Positions 1-5,783 of a DNA stretch of 10,713 nt are shown in pieces. Position numbers and translations under genes: made by a program. The stretch is from positions 1 to 10,713 of the forward strand of contig CAYVMD010000061.1 in assembly GCA_964452465.1 (NCBI GenBank), written 5' to 3'. Within the stretch, counting starts at the first letter, position 1, and each line of letters starts with the position of its first letter. Origin of the DNA: CAYVMD01 sp964452465 (GTDB lineage: Bacteria > Armatimonadota > JACIXR01). The notes beneath the pieces are model-generated. The model ran no database searches, was not told the origin of the DNA, and saw only the letters and a list, made by a program, of their open reading frames with translations.

Positions 1-154
1 CCTCCAGGACAACATCTCCCCCCTTCCCTCCATCTCCTCCATTCGGTCCTCCAACAGGGACGAACTTCTCCCTCCGAAAGGAAACACATCCATCCCCCCC
101 TTTCCCCCCTTCAACGAGGATTACCGCTTCATCTATGAATATTGGTTGCTTCAA
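1..154 (-). CDS. obg: GTPase Obg/CgtA, N-terminal fragment (cut by window edge)
   Basis: Reading the minus strand from a TTG at 154-152 gives 51 codons open to the window edge. They match the glycine-rich Obg fold that precedes the GTPase domain: an IFIDEA start, GGKGGDGCVSFRREKFVP, then GGPNGGDGGKGGDVVL. Obg is a ribosome-associated GTPase needed for late 50S assembly, and rplU-rpmA-obg is a classic bacterial gene order, so the identity is secure although only the start is visible. The TTG overlaps the rpmA stop (TTGA), which suggests translational coupling. No strong Shine-Dalgarno site precedes it. An ATA four codons later would give the more usual start just before FIDEA, but ATA starts are rare, so TTG is preferred. 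Confidence 0.93.
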   Translation of the reverse strand, partial: MKQPIFIDEAVILVEGGKGGDGCVSFRREKFVPVGGPNGGDGGKGGDVVLE

Positions 155-411
155 TGCTGAGGTTCAGGGTAAACGCTAACCCTGACCTTGCCGTTGCTCC
201 TCTCGAACTTTACATAGCCATCTCTGAGGGCGAAGAGGGTGTAATCGGAGCCCAGCCCGACATTCTTGCCGGGATGGAACTTAGTCCCCCTCTGGCGCAC
301 GAGCACATAGCCAGCCCTCACGAACTCTCCGCCGTATTCCTTAACCCCTAATCGCTTCCCTGCACTATCTCTGCCGTTACGAGATGCGCCTCCTGCTTTT
401 TTATGAGCCAT
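151..411 (-). CDS. rpmA: 50S ribosomal protein L27
   Basis: Large-subunit protein L27, 86 aa, whose N-terminal tail reaches toward the peptidyl-transferase centre. The start MAHKKAGGASRNGRDSAGKR is the family signature, followed by GTKFHPGKNVGLGSDYTLFAL. The frame stays open five codons further upstream, but the ATG at 411 is preferred because GGAGG lies about 8 nt before it and family alignment begins at MAHKK. The mature N-terminus is therefore encoded directly, without the extension that Firmicutes remove with the Prp protease. It overlaps the end of rplU by 11 bases and its stop overlaps the obg start, so the three genes form one coupled operon. Confidence 0.98.
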   Translation of the reverse strand: MAHKKAGGASRNGRDSAGKRLGVKEYGGEFVRAGYVLVRQRGTKFHPGKNVGLGSDYTLFALRDGYVKFERSNGKVRVSVYPEPQH

Positions 412-733
412 TGCTATCGCCTCCAATCTCGATCTTCTCTATACTAAGGCGGGTAAGGAGTTGGCGATGTCCCTTCCGTCTGCGATAGTTCTTCTTCGGC
501 TTATATTTAAACACCCTTATTTTCTCTCCCTTGAAGTGCTTTAGCACCTTAGCAATGACCTTAGCCCCCTGGATGTAAGGAGTGCCCACCAGGAGATTGC
601 CATCGTCTTTCACCATGAGCACCTTATCTAAGACGACGCTCTCTCCTTCGGGAAGATCTATTTTCTCCACATCCAGGGTCATGTTTTCTTGCACTTTATA
701 TTGCTTCCCGCCGGTCTCTACTACGGCGAACAT
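401..733 (-). CDS. rplU: 50S ribosomal protein L21
   Basis: Large-subunit 23S rRNA-binding protein L21, 110 aa, close to the usual family length. It starts MFAVVETGGKQYKVQ and carries the basic signature KYKPKKNYRRRKGHRQ near residues 77-91. The frame extends upstream to 796, but the ATG at 733 is chosen because an AAAAGGAGG site (753-745) lies 11 nt before it and this is the family start. The promoter found at 796-768 would also make the longer version impossible. The last residues, GGDSNGS, are atypical for L21: they come from reading through the rpmA ribosome-binding site and first codons. It is the first gene of rplU-rpmA-obg. Confidence 0.98.
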   Translation of the reverse strand: MFAVVETGGKQYKVQENMTLDVEKIDLPEGESVVLDKVLMVKDDGNLLVGTPYIQGAKVIAKVLKHFKGEKIRVFKYKPKKNYRRRKGHRQLLTRLSIEKIEIGGDSNGS

Positions 734-767
734 CACGAAGTCAACCTCCTTTTCAAAGGTCAATTCT

Positions 768-796
768 ATTTTAGTCTTAAGAAGGACCTTCGTCAA
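768..796 (-). promoter_or_regulatory. sigma70 promoter of rplU-rpmA-obg
   Basis: On the minus strand TTGACG (796-791) is followed after exactly 17 nt by TAAAAT (773-768), near the housekeeping sigma consensus. Predicted transcription start is near 761, leaving a 5' leader of about 28 nt to the rplU ATG. That is too short for a structured ribosomal-protein leader. The -35 box begins only 11 nt after the stop codon of the preceding gene. Confidence 0.75.
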
Positions 797-807
797 ATAT
801 CTTTAGT

Positions 808-2202
808 TTATCTATCCTCTTCTATGAGACGTAACTTCTTAAGGGTAGCAAAATTGATGACATCTTGGCGCCAATCGCCATAGAAGGTGACCCTATGCCA
901 AGTGTGGGTCCAATTTCTTAACATCTTCTTCGCATCTACCTCTGCTGCTAACTTCGTCCTACAGCCCTTGGGGTCATCTATATTGGCAACGGTCTTGCCC
1001 GTGTGAAGGACGACGGTGTTATCCCAGATGGATATCCGCAGGGTGGTTACTGTTTCACCCAAGGGCATGAGGGATTGGACGGAGGCCCCCTTTCCATCCT
1101 CGGCGTGGGAGCGGATTATGTAGGTATTGCTTGGTCCGTTGGGTCCAAAAACCTTATTGGTGGCGACGCAGTGAGCGTAAATTATGCGGTTGGTCGCTGT
1201 ATCTAAGACGGGATCAGAGATATAGCCGGGACGTCCCGTGAGGTAGCGCATCATGAGTTGGGTTATCGTGGAGTCGACATCCGCCTCACAACAGCCCGTG
1301 GAGCCTTCGTTGTTGAGTTGGAAGAATCCCAAGCAGGGGTAGGCAGGGAGGCGATTGGTATAGAAGAGCCCGAGGCAGTTCACCGTGATGGCATCCCCAC
1401 CCTTCCTTTGCATTATCTGTTTCATGGCAATATATAGCTTCGCCGCCTTCAGAATATCCTCAGAAGTGGGTTCCACTACCTTCTTCGCTTCTTTTACCCA
1501 TTTATCCGCCCACTTCTGTGCCTCCGCATCGCTTATCTTTTGATAGACAGCGTTTAGATCCTCCGAGGGCACCACTTGGAGATCGGTGCCGAACAGATCC
1601 TTTAACCTTTGAGCGACTGGGGAGAGGTCCCCATCCGTTACTACCAGGATGCGGGATTGTTCCAGCGCTTTTATGACCTCGAATAGATGGACGGCGCGCA
1701 CTACATCCTGGAAGTTGGAGGAGGCAACGCCAACGACGGGGAGGTTCTCATTGCGCAGTCCCTCCATTACCCCCAGGAATTCGCCCGAGCCAGCGTAGAG
1801 GTCATCAACGAGGATGGTGGGCTTCCCGCTTCTGGCTATTACTCCTGGAACTCCCGTCCATATCCCGATTATGTAAACCAGATAGCCATCCACATCCTTA
1901 TTTTGTTGTAGGAATTGTCCCGCCTCCTGGGGGTTCATTATATGTTGGGGCATGAAATTAATGTTGGGGCAGGCTTCCTGTAATCTCTTTGTCAGTTCAT
2001 CCGCCCTCTTGTTATAGTCGTAGCCTAAGTAAGGCCAAGTTGCCACTTCGGAGGGGGTATGGGTGAAGATGAGGGGGATGTTGGCTTTGCCCATGACCTT
2101 CCTCCGGCGTGTCTCCTGAGGGAAGGCGGAGCCTCCCTGAAGGGACAACCAACCACCAAGTAGAAGAGAAGCGGTAAACCCTAAAAATTCCCTTCTGTCC
2201 AC
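808..2202 (-). CDS. Tat-exported L-fucose/L-arabinose isomerase-fold protein
   Basis: This 464-aa protein resembles the ketose-aldose isomerase fold of L-fucose/L-arabinose isomerases, which use a metal to interconvert sugars. The C-terminal half holds the recognisable part: LNNEGSTGCCEADVDS (296-311, with candidate metal ligand E306), LTGRPGYISDP (321-331, D330) and AHC (343-345). A late WHRVTFYGDW (435-444) may supply a further histidine ligand. The N-terminus has a twin-arginine-type signal, DRREFLG at 2-8, then a hydrophobic stretch and a possible cleavage after GSA near residue 26. Known sugar isomerases are cytoplasmic, so an exported version is odd and the substrate is unknown. The start is GTG at 2202, with AAAGGAGG (2217-2210) 7 nt upstream. 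It lies 26 nt after the DUF4438 gene, presumably in one operon. Fold is likely; reaction is inferred. Confidence 0.72.
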   Translation of the reverse strand: MDRREFLGFTASLLLGGWLSLQGGSAFPQETRRRKVMGKANIPLIFTHTPSEVATWPYLGYDYNKRADELTKRLQEACPNINFMPQHIMNPQEAGQFLQQNKDVDGYLVYIIGIWTGVPGVIARSGKPTILVDDLYAGSGEFLGVMEGLRNENLPVVGVASSNFQDVVRAVHLFEVIKALEQSRILVVTDGDLSPVAQRLKDLFGTDLQVVPSEDLNAVYQKISDAEAQKWADKWVKEAKKVVEPTSEDILKAAKLYIAMKQIMQRKGGDAITVNCLGLFYTNRLPAYPCLGFFQLNNEGSTGCCEADVDSTITQLMMRYLTGRPGYISDPVLDTATNRIIYAHCVATNKVFGPNGPSNTYIIRSHAEDGKGASVQSLMPLGETVTTLRISIWDNTVVLHTGKTVANIDDPKGCRTKLAAEVDAKKMLRNWTHTWHRVTFYGDWRQDVINFATLKKLRLIEEDR

Positions 2203-2228
2203 CTTTTTTCCTCCTTTCTATTTAAAAT

Positions 2229-3089
2229 CTATTCCATTAAGCCAAGATAATAAGCGATATTAGCTCGGCTATCTATTCTCCCCTTAATCCTTCCCTCTTT
2301 GCTCGATAGGATGATAGTTACGCCGGGACCGTGTCCCGCCCATACGCAATCCCCATGGATCACCACTCCTACCGATACCGCTCCCTTGAGAAAGCCCCTC
2401 CCATAGGTGTTATCGCAATCCCTGAGCAGGACAAGATCTCCCAATCTCAGTTTGTCCAATCCCCATTTTTTAAGCTCCTCTTTGTCCTCGGTCATGATAT
2501 CGTAATCCCCTCTCGCTACCACGGAGGAACCGATTCCCGAGCCCATGAGATGGGCAGGAACCTCGGCCACCACGGGGACGAGGAGTTTCCCCTCCTCCTC
2601 TTCTATCTCCATCTTCTCCAAAAGAGCGGGATCTATATTATACACCGCCACATCCTCGTAGCCCTCTATCTTCAGTCCCTGCCCCCGCGCCCTTATCAAG
2701 ATGCTATCGCCTATATGGAGTTTATCCAAGGTAGCGGGAGGAAACCAAACGAGGACATGTTCTGCCCCTCCATGCTTCCCCGTGACGAATCCGCTATCCC
2801 CTTTTGCATCTCCGCTTATCACTTTAGCAACATTTCCTATACAGGAGAGGGCGTTAAGGGCAGTGTTTTCTCCCTCGTCTTTCGCCTTGATGGTTACTCC
2901 TGGCTCTATGTGATCCGCTACCCAGCCAAACGCGCTATCCCCCACTTTAACATTGTAGGTTATGCCGCCGGTAGCAGGTAGGTAGAGGGGTTTCCCTTCG
3001 TGGCTTATCTGGGGTAGCCATAAACGAGGAGAGATCACATCCCCCTGCACCGAGATCTCGATGATCCTTTCCTTGTTCGTCCTTATCAA
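2229..3089 (-). CDS. DUF4438 domain protein
   Basis: A 286-aa soluble protein matching the DUF4438 family as I know it from Thermotoga and other thermophiles. Recognisable stretches are a start built on RTNKERIIEISVQGDVI, then LPATGGITYNVKVGDSAFGW (37-56), ADHIEPGVTIKA and a C-terminal GVVIHGDCVWAGHGPGVTII (241-260). The chain is glycine-rich with many short beta strands, and no signal peptide or membrane segment is visible. A biochemical role is not established for this family and none is proposed. The start is TTG at 3089, supported by GGGAGG (3104-3099) 9 nt upstream. The gene begins 26 nt after the 3' end of rnpB with no clear promoter or terminator between, and is followed after 26 nt by the exported isomerase-like gene. 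Confidence 0.8.
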   Translation of the reverse strand: MIRTNKERIIEISVQGDVISPRLWLPQISHEGKPLYLPATGGITYNVKVGDSAFGWVADHIEPGVTIKAKDEGENTALNALSCIGNVAKVISGDAKGDSGFVTGKHGGAEHVLVWFPPATLDKLHIGDSILIRARGQGLKIEGYEDVAVYNIDPALLEKMEIEEEEGKLLVPVVAEVPAHLMGSGIGSSVVARGDYDIMTEDKEELKKWGLDKLRLGDLVLLRDCDNTYGRGFLKGAVSVGVVIHGDCVWAGHGPGVTIILSSKEGRIKGRIDSRANIAYYLGLME

Positions 3090-3115
3090 ATTCGTGCGCC
3101 TCCCTTCTAATTATA

Positions 3116-3455
3116 GGAGAGGGTAGGTCTATAAGCCAGGTTCTGTCCCTCCTCTTCGGAGGTGGTGACCATTTGTCTAAGCGACCAACCCGAGGAGTCA
3201 GCGAGCAGCTTCATCCTCCTCCTATTTGGTCTTGCTCCGGGCGGGGTTTGCCCAGCCGAAAGGTCGCCCTTTCGCTGGTGGGCTCTTACCCCACCATTTC
3301 ACCCTTGCTCCTGCTCCCCTAGGGGAGCGGTGAGCGGTATGGTTTCTGTGGCACTTTCCATAGCTTACGCTATCTGAGGTTGCCCTCAGCGCCCTGCTCT
3401 ACGGAGCCTGGACTTTCCTCGCCTTTCGGCGCGGCCACCCGACCTACCCTCCCTC
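3116..3455 (-). ncRNA. rnpB: RNase P RNA, bacterial type A
   Basis: The catalytic RNA of RNase P, which trims the 5' leader of tRNA precursors. Conserved blocks read in order on the minus strand: GAGGAAAGTCCAGGCTCCG (3420-3402), GGTAAGAGCCCACC, GGAGCAAGACCAAATAGG, and near the 3' end GACAGAACCTGGCTTATA. The ends GGAGGGTAGGTC (from 3452) and GACCTACCCTCTC (to 3117) pair as a P1 helix of about 13 bp including one G-U. The length of about 340 nt is on the compact side, close to thermophile examples. Ends are estimated from P1 and from the promoter immediately upstream, with a start near 3455. No intrinsic terminator follows. Confidence 0.97.
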
Positions 3456-3461
3456 TCTAAA

Positions 3462-3490
3462 ATTGTATTCTATCTTGCCGCTCTTGGCAA
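3462..3490 (-). promoter_or_regulatory. sigma70 promoter of rnpB
   Basis: TTGCCA (3490-3485), a 17-nt spacer and TACAAT (3467-3462) on the minus strand place a transcription start near 3455, which is the predicted 5' end of RNase P RNA. The -35 box is one arm of a small inverted repeat (TTGCC/GGCAA, 6-nt loop). Confidence 0.8.
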
Positions 3491-3504
3491 ATAGGAGGTG
3501 AACG

Positions 3505-3783
3505 CTACTCCTCCTCTTCTTCGTCTTCGAAATCCTCTTCCTCCTCGAAATCCTCCTCTTCAAAGTCTTCCTCCTCTTCCTCCTCCCAATCGAAATCCTC
3601 CGGGGATTCCATTTCCGATTCCTCTATGCTCTCCCTTATGCTTTCCATCAATTCCTCCAACTCCACATCACTCAGGATATTTTCTGCCACCAACTCCTCG
3701 TAAAGCACATCCTCTACTACTTCCAATGCGTGTTCTATACCTGCAGCGAAGCCCTCCTCGTAGTCTTTCTTATCTTTCTGCAT
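3505..3783 (-). CDS. Small, extremely acidic protein of unknown function
   Basis: A 92-aa protein I do not recognise. Residues 1-58 look like one or two amphipathic helices (KDYEEGFAAGIEHALEVVEDV, then LEELMESIRESIEESE). Residues 59-92 are almost entirely Glu/Asp, interrupted by aromatics at fairly regular spacing (FDW, then three DF units). No signal peptide or membrane segment is seen. A GAGGAGG site (3803-3797) lies 13 nt before the ATG and a TTGCCG-16-TATAAT promoter lies upstream, so this is likely a real expressed gene despite its low-complexity end. The tail could contact basic partners such as ribosomal or other RNA-binding proteins, or bind cations, but that is inference only. It sits just upstream of rnpB on the same strand. 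Confidence 0.72.
   Translation of the reverse strand: MQKDKKDYEEGFAAGIEHALEVVEDVLYEELVAENILSDVELEELMESIRESIEESEMESPEDFDWEEEEEEDFEEEDFEEEEDFEDEEEEE
3527..3600 (-). repeat. Imperfect in-gene repeat coding the acidic DF-E tail
   Basis: The 11-mer GAGGATTTCGA (minus strand) occurs exactly at 3527-3537, 3545-3555 and 3590-3600, with a diverged copy near 3560. The first two exact copies are 18 bases apart, so the frame is kept and each copy encodes an EDF(D/E) unit. This suggests growth of the tail by in-frame duplication. Confidence 0.7.
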
Positions 3784-3842
3784 TTTTAATGAAGCACCTC
3801 CTCATATAGTTTGGTCTAATGAATATATTAAGTACGAAACAT

Positions 3843-3870
3843 ATTATATTTCGTCAAACGATTTCGGCAA
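3843..3870 (-). promoter_or_regulatory. Promoter of the acidic-protein gene
   Basis: TTGCCG (3870-3865), a 16-nt spacer and a perfect TATAAT (3848-3843) on the minus strand predict a start near 3836 and a leader of about 53 nt before the ATG at 3783. A second, weaker pair overlaps it: TTGACG (3857-3852) with TACTTA 17 nt on. The -35 box lies just 3 bases past the stop codon of the preceding glycosidase gene. Confidence 0.65.
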
Positions 3871-3873
3871 ACC

Positions 3874-5763
3874 TCACTCAATAACGATGAGGCGGGGGTA
3901 ATCCAGTGTCAAGACCTCTATGGTGAACATCTTCTCTTCCCACCGCCAAGGAGGAGAGGTCCATCTGTCCTGGAGTGGATCGTAAACGCGCACGCGCTCC
4001 GGCTTTCTTGTCAACCCCTTTATCCTTACCCGGAACGATTTTTCCTTTATGGGCTTTGTTGCATCGTAGGTCATCACATAGTAGGGTATCACGAATTTCC
4101 TCTCAGTGCATTGGAAGGGTAGGAAGGCGAAAACATCCTTCTGCCAGAGGGGAGGATGAATGGAATCCCCTTGGAATATAACCTCCTGTTCCCCCAAAGC
4201 GATGACTTCCACCGATAAAGGAACGGTTTTTGAGAGGGGTTGGCTAGCGGAGAATACCTTAACCAGGTTTCGAAGAGCCTTCATCGGCAAGGTAGCCACA
4301 TCCTCAAAACGGGCACCTTTGGGGAGTTGCTTGAGGTTGGTCGGCAAGAGCCCCATATCCAGGGGGCTTTCCCCGTAGGCGCAGAAATAGTGCATGACAT
4401 CGATCCCCTTGTTCAACCAAAAGCAGAAGGAGCGTAGGGCGGTCTTCGCTTTCAATAGCCAACTCGATTCCGGCTCCTCTACCCCGCACTCGGGTGGGAC
4501 AACCCCGTGCTCGGTCATGTAGTGATAGAAACGCTCCGTCTGGGGTGGGTGAGCCTTCCTTGCGGTGGGGTTGAGGAGACGCATTAGGCTTTCCGTTTGG
4601 ATGAAGGTATGAGCCCAACCCTCGGGCATTATGATATCCATTGTAGGGGTGAAGCCTTCCAGGTTCAATTCCGGCTTATCCCTATACTGCTCCCCTTCGG
4701 GGAGCCTCCTCCTACCTGTCCCATAGGGGTGATAACTCTGCCCATCCGTCATGGGGGGAAGCTTTTCTATGGGAGTGTGGAAGAAGGTGGTATTGGAGAA
4801 GCCCCAGATGCATCGCACCTTGGGGTATTTCGCTTTTACCGCCTCGATGGTTCTCCTTGCTAACTCCCAAGCGTGTCCGCCCGGGTGAAGGAAGTTATAA
4901 TCGGGGGGAAATTTATGGAGAGGGGGATCGTAATAGGCGTTGAAGTTGTTGTCCCCCACGAACCAGGAGCCGAATGATAATTCGTTCCAGATCTCTATGT
5001 CGAAATCCTCTATCCCCGCTCTCTTCGCGAGGTCGCATACCCTTAGGGCGTAATGAACCCAACCATTAACTGTGTCCTCGAATTCCGGCGTGCCGGGAGG
5101 GTAAACCTGGATGGGAAGGTGCTTGAGGGTGCCAAGTAACACTGCTTCCCCCGCCTTTAAATCCTTGGGTAGGGGTTTGCTCAACTCACATTCCTTCGTT
5201 TCGGAGTTAACTTTTGTAAAGAACACCTCACAAGCCCAGTAATCGGTCAGGTTGCAAAGCCCGGTGCGGTGGGGAATTATGTCTGAGACATCGTTTAACT
5301 TTATCGCTCTGCTTCCCTTTAGGGCATCCTCCGTCACTCGCCTTTCGAAGAACTTCACGGGGCAGGGAACACCGTGGTGAGCATTCAGGAGTATCGTGGG
5401 GCGGACATTGTATTTCCTGCACAACCTAAGCAAATTGAGCCAACGCTCTTCGTTCTGTAAGGAGGTCTCCTCCCAATTCATGTTGCTCCAGCCTATCTCT
5501 ATACGGAAGGTCTTGAATCCGCTTCCCACTAAGAGGGGTATCGCTACCTCATCCCACTCGGGAGGCACATTATAATTGATGCCTATCCCCCCAAGGAAAT
5601 CGTAGCCCTTCCTCGTCTCCAGGAACCCTCGCCAAGGGATTTTGTAGAAACTGTGCTTGGGCCAAGGGACCTCCAATTGAGAAGGATCTATGTAGGGCGT
5701 GACGGGAAATTCCTGGGCAAGGCAGAAGAGGGATATCGCCAACAGGCAAAACAACTTCTTCAT
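3874..5763 (-). CDS. Exported clan GH-A-like glycoside hydrolase
   Basis: A 629-aa protein with a Sec-type signal (MKKLFCLLAISLFCLAQ) and a TIM-barrel glycosidase layout. FRIEIGWSNMNW (86-97) and PTILLNAHH (122-130) look like early barrel strands. IEIWNEL (256-262) supplies the likely acid/base E261, and MTEHG (416-420) the likely nucleophile E418. The Asn-Glu then later Glu pair is the retaining mechanism of clan GH-A; GH39 or GH5-like is plausible but the family is not certain. Residues about 150-225 (KLNDVSDIIP, LSKPLPKDLKAGEAVLLGTL) look like a small beta domain inserted in the barrel, and about 505-629 a C-terminal beta-sandwich. Substrate unknown. The frame extends to a GTG at 5787 overlapping the previous stop, but ATG 5763 has AGGAGG 9 nt upstream and starts the signal peptide cleanly. 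Confidence 0.8.
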   Translation of the reverse strand: MKKLFCLLAISLFCLAQEFPVTPYIDPSQLEVPWPKHSFYKIPWRGFLETRKGYDFLGGIGINYNVPPEWDEVAIPLLVGSGFKTFRIEIGWSNMNWEETSLQNEERWLNLLRLCRKYNVRPTILLNAHHGVPCPVKFFERRVTEDALKGSRAIKLNDVSDIIPHRTGLCNLTDYWACEVFFTKVNSETKECELSKPLPKDLKAGEAVLLGTLKHLPIQVYPPGTPEFEDTVNGWVHYALRVCDLAKRAGIEDFDIEIWNELSFGSWFVGDNNFNAYYDPPLHKFPPDYNFLHPGGHAWELARRTIEAVKAKYPKVRCIWGFSNTTFFHTPIEKLPPMTDGQSYHPYGTGRRRLPEGEQYRDKPELNLEGFTPTMDIIMPEGWAHTFIQTESLMRLLNPTARKAHPPQTERFYHYMTEHGVVPPECGVEEPESSWLLKAKTALRSFCFWLNKGIDVMHYFCAYGESPLDMGLLPTNLKQLPKGARFEDVATLPMKALRNLVKVFSASQPLSKTVPLSVEVIALGEQEVIFQGDSIHPPLWQKDVFAFLPFQCTERKFVIPYYVMTYDATKPIKEKSFRVRIKGLTRKPERVRVYDPLQDRWTSPPWRWEEKMFTIEVLTLDYPRLIVIE

Positions 5764-5772
5764 CTGGGCATA

Positions 5773-5778
5773 CCTCCT
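5773..5778 (-). promoter_or_regulatory. Ribosome-binding site deciding the GH start at 5763
   Basis: AGGAGG on the minus strand sits 9 nt before ATG 5763. The alternative GTG at 5787 has no Shine-Dalgarno site and would put charged residues before the signal peptide. Confidence 0.75.
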
Positions 5779-5783
5779 GTCTC

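Noticed and set aside
781..791. GAAGG-A-CCTTC palindrome in the rplU promoter spacer
   Set aside because: The arms are only 5 bp with a 1-nt centre. This is easily chance and unsupported by a second copy.
734..807. Ribosomal protein L21 leader RNA upstream of rplU
   Set aside because: The predicted transcription start leaves a leader of only about 28 nt, and no stable hairpin is seen in it.
2331..2981. Long plus-strand ORF of 216 codons
   Set aside because: It is a shadow of the DUF4438 gene, with no ribosome-binding site and no recognisable domain, while the minus frame matches a known family end to end.
3110..3115. Perfect TATAAT on the minus strand just before DUF4438
   Set aside because: No acceptable -35 is found at 16-18 nt, and a start about 7 nt downstream would remove the ribosome-binding site of DUF4438.
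3162..3377. Plus-strand ORF of 71 codons
   Set aside because: It lies wholly inside the antisense strand of rnpB, and its sequence is explained by conserved RNase P RNA blocks.
3498..3809. Proline/leucine-rich plus-strand ORF of 103 codons
   Set aside because: It is the complement of the Glu/Asp-rich repeat tail of the minus-strand acidic gene. That gene has its own promoter and Shine-Dalgarno site; this one does not.
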